A stretch of 64,000 nucleotides of DNA, from positions 62,001 through 126,000 of the forward strand of contig BJUU01000001.1 in NCBI GenBank assembly GCA_007988785.1. Direction: 5' to 3'. This stretch comes from Agrococcus baldri (lineage in GTDB: Bacteria; Actinomycetota; Actinomycetes; Actinomycetales; Microbacteriaceae). This document shows positions 16,413 to 26,551 of this stretch, in pieces. Every line of letters starts with the position of its first letter. Within the stretch, counting starts at the first letter, position 1. The notes under the pieces are model-generated. The model did not search any database. It saw nothing but the letters and a program-made list of their open reading frames with translations, and was not told where the DNA came from. The translations under genes were made by a program, and so were the position numbers.

Positions 16413-17552
16413 TCAGCGCTTCGGCCAGTGCCAGCTGGGCTGGTCGAGCAGCCCCTCCCGCCCCGCGACGATCGTCTCGCCGCCCTGCTTCTCGAGCTCG
16501 ACGCGCAGGCCGCCGAGCGCATCCGCCAGCACGGTCTGATGCGTGACGACGACCACCTGCGTCGCCTCGGCGGCCCGGCGGATGCGCTCGGCGAGCGCCG
16601 GCACGAGGTCAGCGTGCAGGCTGCGCTCGGGCTCGTTGAGCACGATGAGCTGCGGCTTCTCGGCCGAGAGCAGCGCGGCGGTGAGCAGCAGGTACTGCAG
16701 CGTGCCGTCGGAGAGCTCCGGCGCCGTCAGCGGCCGCAGCATGCCCGGCTGCTGCAGCGCGACCTGCATGCGCCCGTCGACGACCGGCAGCTGCAGCCGC
16801 GAGCCGGGGAACGCATCCTCGATGGCCCGCTCGAGCTCGCGATCCCACCCCGCCTCGATCGCCGTCTGCAGCGCCGCCGCGAGGTTCGCGCCGTCGTCGT
16901 CGAGTCGGGATGCGCGGGTCGCGACCTGCGGTCGGCGCGCCGGGGCGCTCGGGTCGGTGCGCAGCGCGTCGTGGAACCGCCAGCCGCGCAGCATGCGCCT
17001 CGCGCCCGCGAGCTCGGCGGCCTCGGCGTGCCCGGCGTACTCGTCGAGCACCGACGCCCAGGGGTGCATGCCGCGGGCGAGCTCGGCCCAGCCGCCGTCG
17101 GTCGAGACGCGCACGACCCCGCGCCTGCGCTCGACGAGCACGCCCGCGGGGCGCGGGTCGGCGCCAGCGAAGACGTGCTCCTGCTTGATCTCCGGGTCGA
17201 GGTCGAACGCGCTGCACTGCGCGACCGGGAGTCCAAGGTCGATGGCGTAGCCGAGGCCGTCGGTGGCGACGCCCAGCCGCAGCGCGACCGGTCCGCGCCG
17301 GACGGTCCCCTCGGTCGCCTGCCCGCCCCGGGTGCCCCGCTCCGGCCCCGCCCAGCGCACGGCGTCGAGCCCGCCCACGGCGGCGAGGGAGCCGATCACC
17401 CGCCCCTCACCGCAGTCGGCGAGCAGCCGCAGCGCGCGGTACAGGCTCGACTTGCCCGAGCCGTTGGCGCCCGTGACGACCGTGAGCGGCTCGAGGTCGA
17501 CCACCAGCGATCGGATCGAGCGGTAGCCCTCGATCGCCAGGCGCGTGATCAC
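16413..17552 (-). CDS. AAA family ATPase (RecF/SMC-like, AAA_21 type)
   Basis: A 379-residue P-loop ATPase. It starts with IEGYRSIRSLVVDLEPL, Walker A GANGSGKSS at residues 28-36, a late signature LSDGTLQYLLLTAALL, Walker B LIVLNEP with the catalytic Glu, and a VVVTHQ switch His. This order without a long coiled coil is typical of small standalone RecF-like ATPases. The GTG at 17552 overlaps the DinB stop (GTGA), so it is the third gene of a ligA-DinB-ATPase operon. Co-transcription with the DNA ligase hints at DNA metabolism, but the function is unknown. Confidence 0.85.
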   Translation of the reverse strand: MITRLAIEGYRSIRSLVVDLEPLTVVTGANGSGKSSLYRALRLLADCGEGRVIGSLAAVGGLDAVRWAGPERGTRGGQATEGTVRRGPVALRLGVATDGLGYAIDLGLPVAQCSAFDLDPEIKQEHVFAGADPRPAGVLVERRRGVVRVSTDGGWAELARGMHPWASVLDEYAGHAEAAELAGARRMLRGWRFHDALRTDPSAPARRPQVATRASRLDDDGANLAAALQTAIEAGWDRELERAIEDAFPGSRLQLPVVDGRMQVALQQPGMLRPLTAPELSDGTLQYLLLTAALLSAEKPQLIVLNEPERSLHADLVPALAERIRRAAEATQVVVVTHQTVLADALGGLRVELEKQGGETIVAGREGLLDQPSWHWPKR

Positions 17553-18054
17553 GCGTCGAGCAGCCCGCGCACGTAGGCCGCCTGGCCCGCGTGCTGCACG
17601 TCGTCGTCGACGATGCTCACGAGCCGCACGCCGAGCGTGACCGGCGGATCCCATGCCTCGTCGACGACGCGGGCCAGATCGGCCTCGGTGAGCGTGCCGA
17701 GGTGGTCGAGCGTCGCGGCGTGCACGGCGTCGAGGTAGTCGAGCAGCGCCTCCGCCGAGGCCGGGCGCACCGCCCGCACGGCTGCGGCATCGTGGCCGTA
17801 GCCGGTGTCGTGCGCGTCGGTCTCGAGCCCGAAGCGCGGGCCCCAGTCGCCGCTCACGTACACCTGCTCGGTGCCGGCGACCGCGGCGATCTGGGCGTCC
17901 TGCCCCCTCGCGAGGTGCCAGACGAGCCAGGCGATCGGGTTGGCGCCCTCTGCGGGTGCCCAGGCGAGCAGCTCGGTCGTCAGGCCGCGCACGGCACGGC
18001 TCGCGAGCCCTGGCACGCGCGAGAACGACTCGGTCAGGACGGCGATGGCGTCCA

Positions 18055-18055
<1 letters not shown>
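17549..18055 (-). CDS. DinB superfamily (DUF664-like) protein
   Basis: A 168-residue four-helix-bundle protein of the DinB/YfiT/DUF664 superfamily, often mycothiol- or bacillithiol-dependent metal-binding transferases. Candidate metal-binding His residues lie in WLVWHLARGQD (about residue 47), in DAHDTGYGHD and in VDDDVQHAGQAAY near the C-terminus. Both junctions are coupled: TGATG with ligA and GTGA with the ATPase. The presence of mycothiol-type genes in this group of bacteria makes a thiol-dependent role plausible. Confidence 0.85.
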
Positions 18056-20612
<2,557 letters not shown>

Positions 20613-21023
20613 ATGACTCAGTCCCCCAACCGACTCGTCGCCACGATCTTCGGCGCCGTGTACCTGCTGGTCGGCGTGCTCGGCCTGTTCGTGGCCGGCT
20701 CGAACTTCGCCGGACCGGATGGCGGGCTCCTGCTCGGCATCTTCCAGGTGAATCACCTGCACAACATCGCCCACCTGGCGATCGGCGCGGCGCTGCTGTT
20801 CGCCGGCCTGCGCAGCACGCCGGCAGCGAAGGGCGTGAACGTCACCGTCGGCGCCGTCTACCTGCTGCTCGGCATCGTCGGGTTCTTCCTGGTCGGCACC
20901 GCGCTGAACATCCTGGCGCTCAACACCGCCGACCACATCCTGCACCTCGCCTCGGCGATCGTGCTGCTCGGCACCGGGCTCGCGCTCGACCGCGGCACCC
21001 GCAGCCAGCACGCGACGGCGTAG
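20613..21023 (+). CDS. DUF4383 domain-containing membrane protein
   Basis: A 136-residue protein with four hydrophobic helices (about residues 9-27, 45-64, 74-95 and 106-122) and the family-like pattern FQVNHLHNIAHLAIGAALL. DUF4383 proteins are small actinobacterial membrane proteins of unknown function. The ATG at 20613 has a strong AAGGAGG 6 nt upstream, so this transcript is not leaderless. A second membrane gene starts 9 nt after its stop, probably in the same operon. Conserved His residues in NHLHNIAHL and DHILHL suggest metal or haem contact, which is speculation. Confidence 0.88.
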   Translation: MTQSPNRLVATIFGAVYLLVGVLGLFVAGSNFAGPDGGLLLGIFQVNHLHNIAHLAIGAALLFAGLRSTPAAKGVNVTVGAVYLLLGIVGFFLVGTALNILALNTADHILHLASAIVLLGTGLALDRGTRSQHATA

Positions 21024-21032
21024 GAGACCACG

Positions 21033-21593
21033 ATGGATGCGCTGATGCGGATGGCAGCAGCCGTCTCGGCGCTCGGGGCGGCGCTCATCGCACTCGCGGT
21101 GGGCGCCGCCCCCTCGGCGCTGGCCTCGGCGCCATGGCTCGCGGTGCCCCTGCTGGCCGCCGGAGCCGGGCAGCTCGCGGTCGCCGTGCTCGCCCTGCGG
21201 GGCAGGCCGCTCGCGGTCGCATCGCTGCTGGGGCCGCTGGCGCTGCCGACCGTGCTCTGGGTGGGCGCGCTCGTCCTGCTGCCGACGGCCGCCGCGGCGC
21301 TGCCGCTCGGGCCGATGCTCGCCGAGAGCGCGCTCGCGCTCGGCGCCGCGGCGCTGCTGGCCCGGCCGCGCGGAGCCCGCGAACGGCTCGAGCCCCGCCC
21401 GCTGCCGGCCCTGCTGACGCTCGCGTGCACCGCCGCCGTGGTGGCCGCGATCGCGACCGCTGCGCTCGCCGGCACCGAGGCCGGCCGCCACGCCGTGCCG
21501 CACGGGGAGCACGGCCAGCACCAGCAGCAGGAGCAGCCCGGCGAGGCGCCGCAGCTCGACGAGTCGCTGCTCGACGAGCACGACCACCACTGA
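21033..21593 (+). CDS. Hypothetical membrane protein with His-rich tail
   Basis: I do not recognise this 186-residue protein. It has about five Ala/Leu-rich transmembrane helices across residues 5-155, with a loop rich in Arg around RPRGARERLEPRP. The last 30 residues form a His/Gln/Glu-rich tail: HAVPHGEHGQHQQQ near residue 157, ending DEHDHH. A GGAG lies 6 nt before the ATG. It follows the DUF4383 gene by 9 nt. The acidic, His-rich tail resembles metal-binding tails of metal transport or storage proteins; that is inference from composition only. Confidence 0.65.
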   Translation: MDALMRMAAAVSALGAALIALAVGAAPSALASAPWLAVPLLAAGAGQLAVAVLALRGRPLAVASLLGPLALPTVLWVGALVLLPTAAAALPLGPMLAESALALGAAALLARPRGARERLEPRPLPALLTLACTAAVVAAIATAALAGTEAGRHAVPHGEHGQHQQQEQPGEAPQLDESLLDEHDHH

Positions 21594-21624
21594 GCGGGAC
21601 CACCACTGAGGGGCCGCGCGGCCG

Positions 21625-21987
21625 TCAGGGGCGCAGCGTCTGCTGGTACAGCGCGAGGCGCCAGCCGCCGCCCTCGCGCACGTAGGTGCTCGCCATGCTC
21701 GCCACGAAGTCGTCACCCTGCTCGCGTCGTGCGGTGCCGGTGTAGACGAGGGACGCCGCATCGTCGCCGAGCACGAGCAGCCGCGGCTCGGTGATCTCGT
21801 ACGACGCCCAGCGCGGAGCATCCGAGAGCGACGCGGCCACCGCATCCCGATCCAGCACCGAGCCGTCGACCAGCACCATGAGGCCCCGCTCGGCCATCGT
21901 GCGGCCGTAGAAGTCGCCGCCGGTGCCCTCGCACAGCGACCGCCAGCCCGCGTGCTCGAGCTCGAGCAGCTCGTCGCGGAGGCTCAC
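21625..21987 (-). CDS. DUF4440/SnoaL-like (NTF2-fold) protein
   Basis: A 120-residue cone-fold protein. It starts [25 protein letters not shown], then has a central [20 protein letters not shown], and ends with [19 protein letters not shown], the classic NTF2-like/DUF4440 ending. Such proteins bind small hydrophobic ligands or act as simple enzymes. The GTG start at 21987 overlaps the mnmA stop (GTGA), so it is the last gene of the cysteine desulfurase-mnmA unit. A role in tRNA thiolation is not implied by its fold. Confidence 0.8.
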   Translation of the reverse strand: MSLRDELLELEHAGWRSLCEGTGGDFYGRTMAERGLMVLVDGSVLDRDAVAASLSDAPRWASYEITEPRLLVLGDDAASLVYTGTARREQGDDFVASMASTYVREGGGWRLALYQQTLRP

Positions 21988-23120
21988 GGGGTCGCCTCGC
22001 GACCACCGGCCGCGTCGGCCCGCACCAGCTCGTCCGCAGCCACGGTGCGATCGATCGTCACCTGCCCGAGCACGCGCGTGCCCAGGTACAGCACCGCCGA
22101 CTGGCCGGTCGCGACGCCCGTGAGCGGCTCGGTCGCATCGATCACGAGCTCCTCGCCGATCATGCGCGCGTGCGCGGGCACCGGGTCGGCGTGCGCCCGG
22201 ATCTGCACCTCGACGTCGAGGCCGTCGACGAGGGCCGGATGCGGTGCGCCGGCGTGGGAGATGCGGGTGCCGGCCAGGCGCGACACGGCGAGCGCCTCCT
22301 TCGGGCCGACCACGAGCTGCCGGGTGGAGGGCTTCACCTCGAGCACGAAGCGGGGCCGGCCGTCGGGCGACGGCACGCCGAGCGAGAGCCCGCGGCGCTG
22401 GCCGACGGTGTAGCCGTGCACGCCCTCGTGGGTGCCGACGGCGTTGCCGTCGCGGTCGACGATCTCGCCGGGGTCGGCGCCGAGCCGCTCGGCGAGGAAG
22501 CCGCGCGTGTCGCCGTCCGGGATGAAGCAGATGTCGTGGCTGTCGGGCTTCTGCGCCAGCAGGAAGCCGCGCTCGGCGGCCTCTGCGCGCACCTCGGCCT
22601 TCGTCGGGGTGGCGGCGAGCGGGAACCAGCAGTGCACGAGCTGCGCCGCCGTCAGCACGCCCAGCACGTAGGACTGGTCCTTCGCCCAGTCGGCCGCGCG
22701 GTGAAGCTCCGGGCCGGCGGGCGCCTGCTCGACGCGCGCGTAGTGGCCGGTGACGACGCGGTCGAACCCGAGCCCGATGGCGCGGTCGAGCAGCGCCTCG
22801 AACTTGATCTTCTCGTTGCACCGCAGGCACGGGTTCGGGGTGCGGCCGGCGGCGTACTCGTCGACGAAGTCCTGCACGACGTCGTCGTGGAAGCGCTCCG
22901 AGAAGTCCCAGACGTAGAACGGGATGCCGAGCCGGTCGGCGACGCGCCGCGCGTCCATCGCGTCCTCGACGGTGCAGCAGCCGCGGCTGCCGGTGCGCAG
23001 CGTGCCCGGCATGCGGCTGAGCGCCAGGTGCACCCCGACCACCTCGTGGCCCGCGTCGACGGCGCGCGCGGCGGCGACGGCGGAGTCCACTCCGCCGGAC
23101 ATCGCAGCCAGCACCTTCAC
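21984..23120 (-). CDS. mnmA: tRNA-specific 2-thiouridylase MnmA
   Basis: MnmA, 378 residues, puts sulfur on C2 of the wobble uridine of Lys, Glu and Gln tRNAs. The PP-loop [10 protein letters not shown] is at residues 8-17. The two catalytic cysteines are in [12 protein letters not shown] (about residue 98) and HDICFIPDG (about residue 195), and VTGHYARVE and KDQSYVL blocks are present. The start is GTG with GGGGGAG three bases before it. The cysteine desulfurase gene lies about 105 bp upstream on the same strand and probably supplies the sulfur. Confidence 0.95.
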   Translation of the reverse strand: MKVLAAMSGGVDSAVAAARAVDAGHEVVGVHLALSRMPGTLRTGSRGCCTVEDAMDARRVADRLGIPFYVWDFSERFHDDVVQDFVDEYAAGRTPNPCLRCNEKIKFEALLDRAIGLGFDRVVTGHYARVEQAPAGPELHRAADWAKDQSYVLGVLTAAQLVHCWFPLAATPTKAEVRAEAAERGFLLAQKPDSHDICFIPDGDTRGFLAERLGADPGEIVDRDGNAVGTHEGVHGYTVGQRRGLSLGVPSPDGRPRFVLEVKPSTRQLVVGPKEALAVSRLAGTRISHAGAPHPALVDGLDVEVQIRAHADPVPAHARMIGEELVIDATEPLTGVATGQSAVLYLGTRVLGQVTIDRTVAADELVRADAAGGREATP

Positions 23121-23225
23121 GCGCTCCCCCTTCTCGCGCCACCAGGGTACAAGCGGCGCGGCGGAGGCCGCACGGCGCCCTCGCGACGGGCGCGCCGACC
23201 GAGTGTCGCCGCGCGGGGCGGAGCG

Positions 23226-24410
23226 TCAGAGGGCGCGGGCGCGGCCGATCGCGGCGGGCAGCGCCCCGATGAGGGCGTCGACGTCGGCCCGGGTGGTCGT
23301 GCGGCCGAGCGAGAGCCGCAGCGGGGCGGCACCGGTCACGCCGCACGCGCGCACCACGTGGCTCTCGCGCGCGACGCCGGCCGAGCAGGCCGAGCCGTTC
23401 GAGACCGCGAAGCCCGCCTCGTCGAGCAGGAACTGCAGCGACTCCCCCTGCGCGCCCTCCACCACGAGATGCGCGATGTGCGGCAGCCGCTGCTCGGCCG
23501 CCAGCACGCGCACGCCCGGCAGCGGCGCGACCGCCGCGAGGATGGCGCCGGTCAGCTCCCGCAGACGGGCGCTCTCCCCCGCAAGCTCGGCCATCGCCTC
23601 CTCGGCGGCGAGCGCGAAGAGCGACGCGCCCAGCGCATCCTGCGTGCCCGAGCGCAGCCCGCGCTGCTGACCGCCGCCGTGGTGCAGCGCGTGCAGGCGC
23701 GCGTCGCGCCGCACCACGAGCGCGCCCACGCCGTGCGGCCCGCCGAGCTTGTGGCTCGCGACGCTCATGAGCGAGGCGCCCGTGTCGGCGAAGCGCAGCG
23801 GCAGATGGCCGAACGCGCCCACCGCGTCGAGGTGCAGCGGCACGCCCGCGCGGGCCGAGGCATCCGCCACCGGCTCGATCGGCTGCAGCGAGCCGAGCTC
23901 GTTGCTCGCGACGAGCATGGTGGCGACCGAAGCGGGAGCCATCGACGCGGTGCCGCCCGACGCGCCGGCGACGGATGCGGCGGGCTCGCCCGCGAGCGCC
24001 GCCGCGAAGGCCTCGTGGTCGGTCACCGCGTGCGCATCGACGCCCACCCAGCGCAGCTGCGCCCCCTGGCGCTCGAGCCACTCGACGGCGTCGAGCGTGG
24101 CGTGGTGCTCGGCGACCGGCACGACGATGGCGCCCGGCTGCTGCCCCGCGCCCGCGCGCTCGCGCGCCGCCCACCACGCGCCCTTGAGCGCGAGGTTGAT
24201 CGACTCGGTCCCGCCGGAGGTGAGGATCACCTCGGTCGGATGCGCGCCCAGCGTCGCCGCGAGCCGCTCGCGGGCATCCTCCAGCACGGCGCGGGCGCGC
24301 TGGCCCTCGCGGTGGGTCGAGGCCGGGTTGGCGAGCGGCTCGGCGGCCGCGAGCGCCTCGCGCACCGACTCGCGCATGGGCGTGGCGGCGGCGTGATCGA
24401 AGAGCCGCAT
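23226..24410 (-). CDS. Cysteine desulfurase (NifS/IscS family)
   Basis: A PLP enzyme of 394 residues that takes sulfur from cysteine and passes it as persulfide to acceptors such as MnmA. It shows FDHAAATPM at the start, SGGTESINLALKG near residue 68, the PLP Lys in SHKLGGPHG (about residue 200), and the active-site Cys in NGSACSAGV near residue 325. The ATG at 24410 lies 8 nt after a TAGGCT hexamer that overlaps the glgX -10 on the other strand. An in-frame TTG at 24416 is less likely. Its neighbour is mnmA. Confidence 0.93.
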   Translation of the reverse strand: MRLFDHAAATPMRESVREALAAAEPLANPASTHREGQRARAVLEDARERLAATLGAHPTEVILTSGGTESINLALKGAWWAARERAGAGQQPGAIVVPVAEHHATLDAVEWLERQGAQLRWVGVDAHAVTDHEAFAAALAGEPAASVAGASGGTASMAPASVATMLVASNELGSLQPIEPVADASARAGVPLHLDAVGAFGHLPLRFADTGASLMSVASHKLGGPHGVGALVVRRDARLHALHHGGGQQRGLRSGTQDALGASLFALAAEEAMAELAGESARLRELTGAILAAVAPLPGVRVLAAEQRLPHIAHLVVEGAQGESLQFLLDEAGFAVSNGSACSAGVARESHVVRACGVTGAAPLRLSLGRTTTRADVDALIGALPAAIGRARAL

Positions 24411-24417
24411 GACCAAT

Positions 24418-24424
24418 TAGCCTA
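24418..24424. promoter_or_regulatory. Overlapping divergent -10 elements for glgX and the cysteine desulfurase gene
   Basis: TAGCCT (24418-24423, plus strand) and TAGGCT (24424-24419, minus strand) share five base pairs. The plus element lies 7 nt before the glgX GTG, the minus one 8 nt before the desulfurase ATG. RNA polymerase bound for one direction must block the other. Confidence 0.6.
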
Positions 24425-24430
24425 GATGGC

Positions 24431-26551
24431 GTGGTGGAGGCTCCGATTCGTGCGCGAGGCCTCGAGCGCATCGACGGGGGCCAGCGCCTGACCGTCTGGT
24501 CGCGGCACGCCGAGCGCATGGAGCTGCGCGTGTTCGATCGGCACGACCCCGACTGGCTGCTCGAGGCCATCCCCATGCAGCGACGCGGCGAGGTCTTCGT
24601 GGTCGAGACCGAGCTGCTGCCGCCCGGCACGCCCTACGCGCTGGGCGTCGACGGCCCGGAGGGCCCCGGCCACGCCTTCGACTGGACCCGCAACGCGCTG
24701 CCGCCGCACGCGCGCGGGGTCGTGCGCACGCCGCACGGCCAGCACCGCGCGACCGTCATCGACCCGGAGTTCGACTGGGCGGGCACCGCGCGGCCCGAGA
24801 TCCCGCTCGATCGGCAGGTGATCTACGAGGCGCACGTGAAGGGGCTCACGAAGCTCAACCCGCACATGCCGCCCGAGCTGCGCGGCACCTACGCGGGCCT
24901 CGCGCATCCGTCCACCATCGCGTACCTCAAGGAGCTCGGGGTGACGACGGTGCAGCTGCTGCCGGTGCACCTGTTCGTCTCCGAGCAGCGGCTCATCCAG
25001 CAGGGGCGGGTGAACCACTGGGGCTACAACACGCTCTCGTTCTTCGCCCCGCACAGCGCCTACGCGTCGCGGCGCGCGCAGTTCGACGGCACCGGCGGCG
25101 TGCTGCGCGAGTTCAAGGGCATGGTGCGGCTGCTGCACGAGGCGGGGCTGCAGGTCTTCCTCGACGTGGTCTACAACCACACCGCCGAGGAGGGCATCGG
25201 CGGGCCGCCCTCGAGCCTTCGCCTGATCGACAACGCCTCCTACTACCGGCTGCACGGCGACGGCTCGCTCGTCGACTGGACGGGCTGCGGCAACACGGTC
25301 GACTTCTCGGTGCCCGCCGCGCAGGATCTGGTGATCGACTCGCTCGCCTACTGGCATCGCGAGATGGGCGTCGACGGCTTCCGCTTCGACCTCGCCCCCG
25401 TGCTCGGGCGCGGCGCCGACGGCTCCTTCGACCCCGCGCATCCGCTGCTGCACCGCATCCTCTCCGAGCCCGAGCTGGCCGGCGCGACGATGATCGCCGA
25501 GCCCTGGGACGTCGGGCCCGACGGCTGGCGGACGGGCTCCTTCCCGGCGGGCTTCAGCGAGTGGAACGACCGCTTCCGCGACACCGTGCGGCAGTTCTGG
25601 CTCAGCGACCTGCGCGCCTTCCGGCACGGCGGAGAGGGGTCGTCGGGCGTCGGCCCGCTCGCGCACGCCGTCTCGGGCTCCGCGGGCCTGTTCGACCACC
25701 GGCGAGGACCGCTCGAGAGCGTCAACCTCATCACCGCGCACGACGGCTTCACGCTCACCGACCTCGTGCGCTACGACCGCAAGCACAACGAGGCGAACGG
25801 CGAGGACGGCCGCGACGGCGCCGACGACAACCGCTCGTACAACCACGGCGTCGAGGGGCGCACGCAGGATGTCGGCGTGCAGCTCGATCGGCGCCGCTCG
25901 ATGCGCAACCTGCTCGGCACGCTGCTCGTCTCCGCCGGCATCCCGATGCTGACGATGGGCGACGAGTTCGGCCGCACGCAGCGCGGCAACAACAACGCCT
26001 ACTGCCAGGACTCGGCACTGACGTGGATGCGGTGGGACCGCGAGGACTGGCAGGAGACGTTCCTCGCGCAGACCCGGCGCCTGCTGCAGCTGCGGCGGGA
26101 GCACCCGGCGCTGCGGCCGCTCTGGTACGGCCAGAGCGCCCAGCGCGTGGCCGGCTCATCGCATCTGGAGTGGTGGAACGCGGCCGGCGAGCCGATGACG
26201 ATCGACGACTGGGATCACTCGCACGAGCGCACCATGCAGATGCTCGCGGAGTCGACGCCGCTGCGCGAGCCGTACTCGCGGGTGCTCGTGGTCTTCCACG
26301 GCTCGCCGCGCGAGCGGCTCGTGACCACCCCGGCACCCGACGGCGCCACCGAGCTCGAGCTGCTGTGGGACTCCGCGGCCGAGCTGCACGACGACGAGCG
26401 CATCGCGCCCGGCGCCCGCGTGCTGATGGCGGCGATGAGCATGCGCGTCTACGTCGTGCACGGCACGCCCGCGGCGGGCGAGCCGGAGGCGACGGTCATG
26501 GTGCTGCGCACGCCGCCGTCGCCGCCGGCCGCCGATCAGCCCTTCGCGTAG
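24431..26551 (+). CDS. glgX: Glycogen debranching enzyme GlgX
   Basis: GlgX, 706 residues, a GH13 isoamylase that cleaves alpha-1,6 branches of phosphorylase limit dextrin. An N-terminal CBM48-like domain precedes the (beta/alpha)8 barrel: VVYNHTAEEG (region I, about residue 245), GVDGFRFDLAPVL (nucleophile Asp), MIAEPWDVG (acid Glu) and TAHDGFTLTDLVRYDRKHN (region IV). The GTG at 24431 lies 7 nt after TAGCCT. The last 16 bp overlap the 3' end of convergent glgP. Confidence 0.95.
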   Translation: MVEAPIRARGLERIDGGQRLTVWSRHAERMELRVFDRHDPDWLLEAIPMQRRGEVFVVETELLPPGTPYALGVDGPEGPGHAFDWTRNALPPHARGVVRTPHGQHRATVIDPEFDWAGTARPEIPLDRQVIYEAHVKGLTKLNPHMPPELRGTYAGLAHPSTIAYLKELGVTTVQLLPVHLFVSEQRLIQQGRVNHWGYNTLSFFAPHSAYASRRAQFDGTGGVLREFKGMVRLLHEAGLQVFLDVVYNHTAEEGIGGPPSSLRLIDNASYYRLHGDGSLVDWTGCGNTVDFSVPAAQDLVIDSLAYWHREMGVDGFRFDLAPVLGRGADGSFDPAHPLLHRILSEPELAGATMIAEPWDVGPDGWRTGSFPAGFSEWNDRFRDTVRQFWLSDLRAFRHGGEGSSGVGPLAHAVSGSAGLFDHRRGPLESVNLITAHDGFTLTDLVRYDRKHNEANGEDGRDGADDNRSYNHGVEGRTQDVGVQLDRRRSMRNLLGTLLVSAGIPMLTMGDEFGRTQRGNNNAYCQDSALTWMRWDREDWQETFLAQTRRLLQLRREHPALRPLWYGQSAQRVAGSSHLEWWNAAGEPMTIDDWDHSHERTMQMLAESTPLREPYSRVLVVFHGSPRERLVTTPAPDGATELELLWDSAAELHDDERIAPGARVLMAAMSMRVYVVHGTPAAGEPEATVMVLRTPPSPPAADQPFA

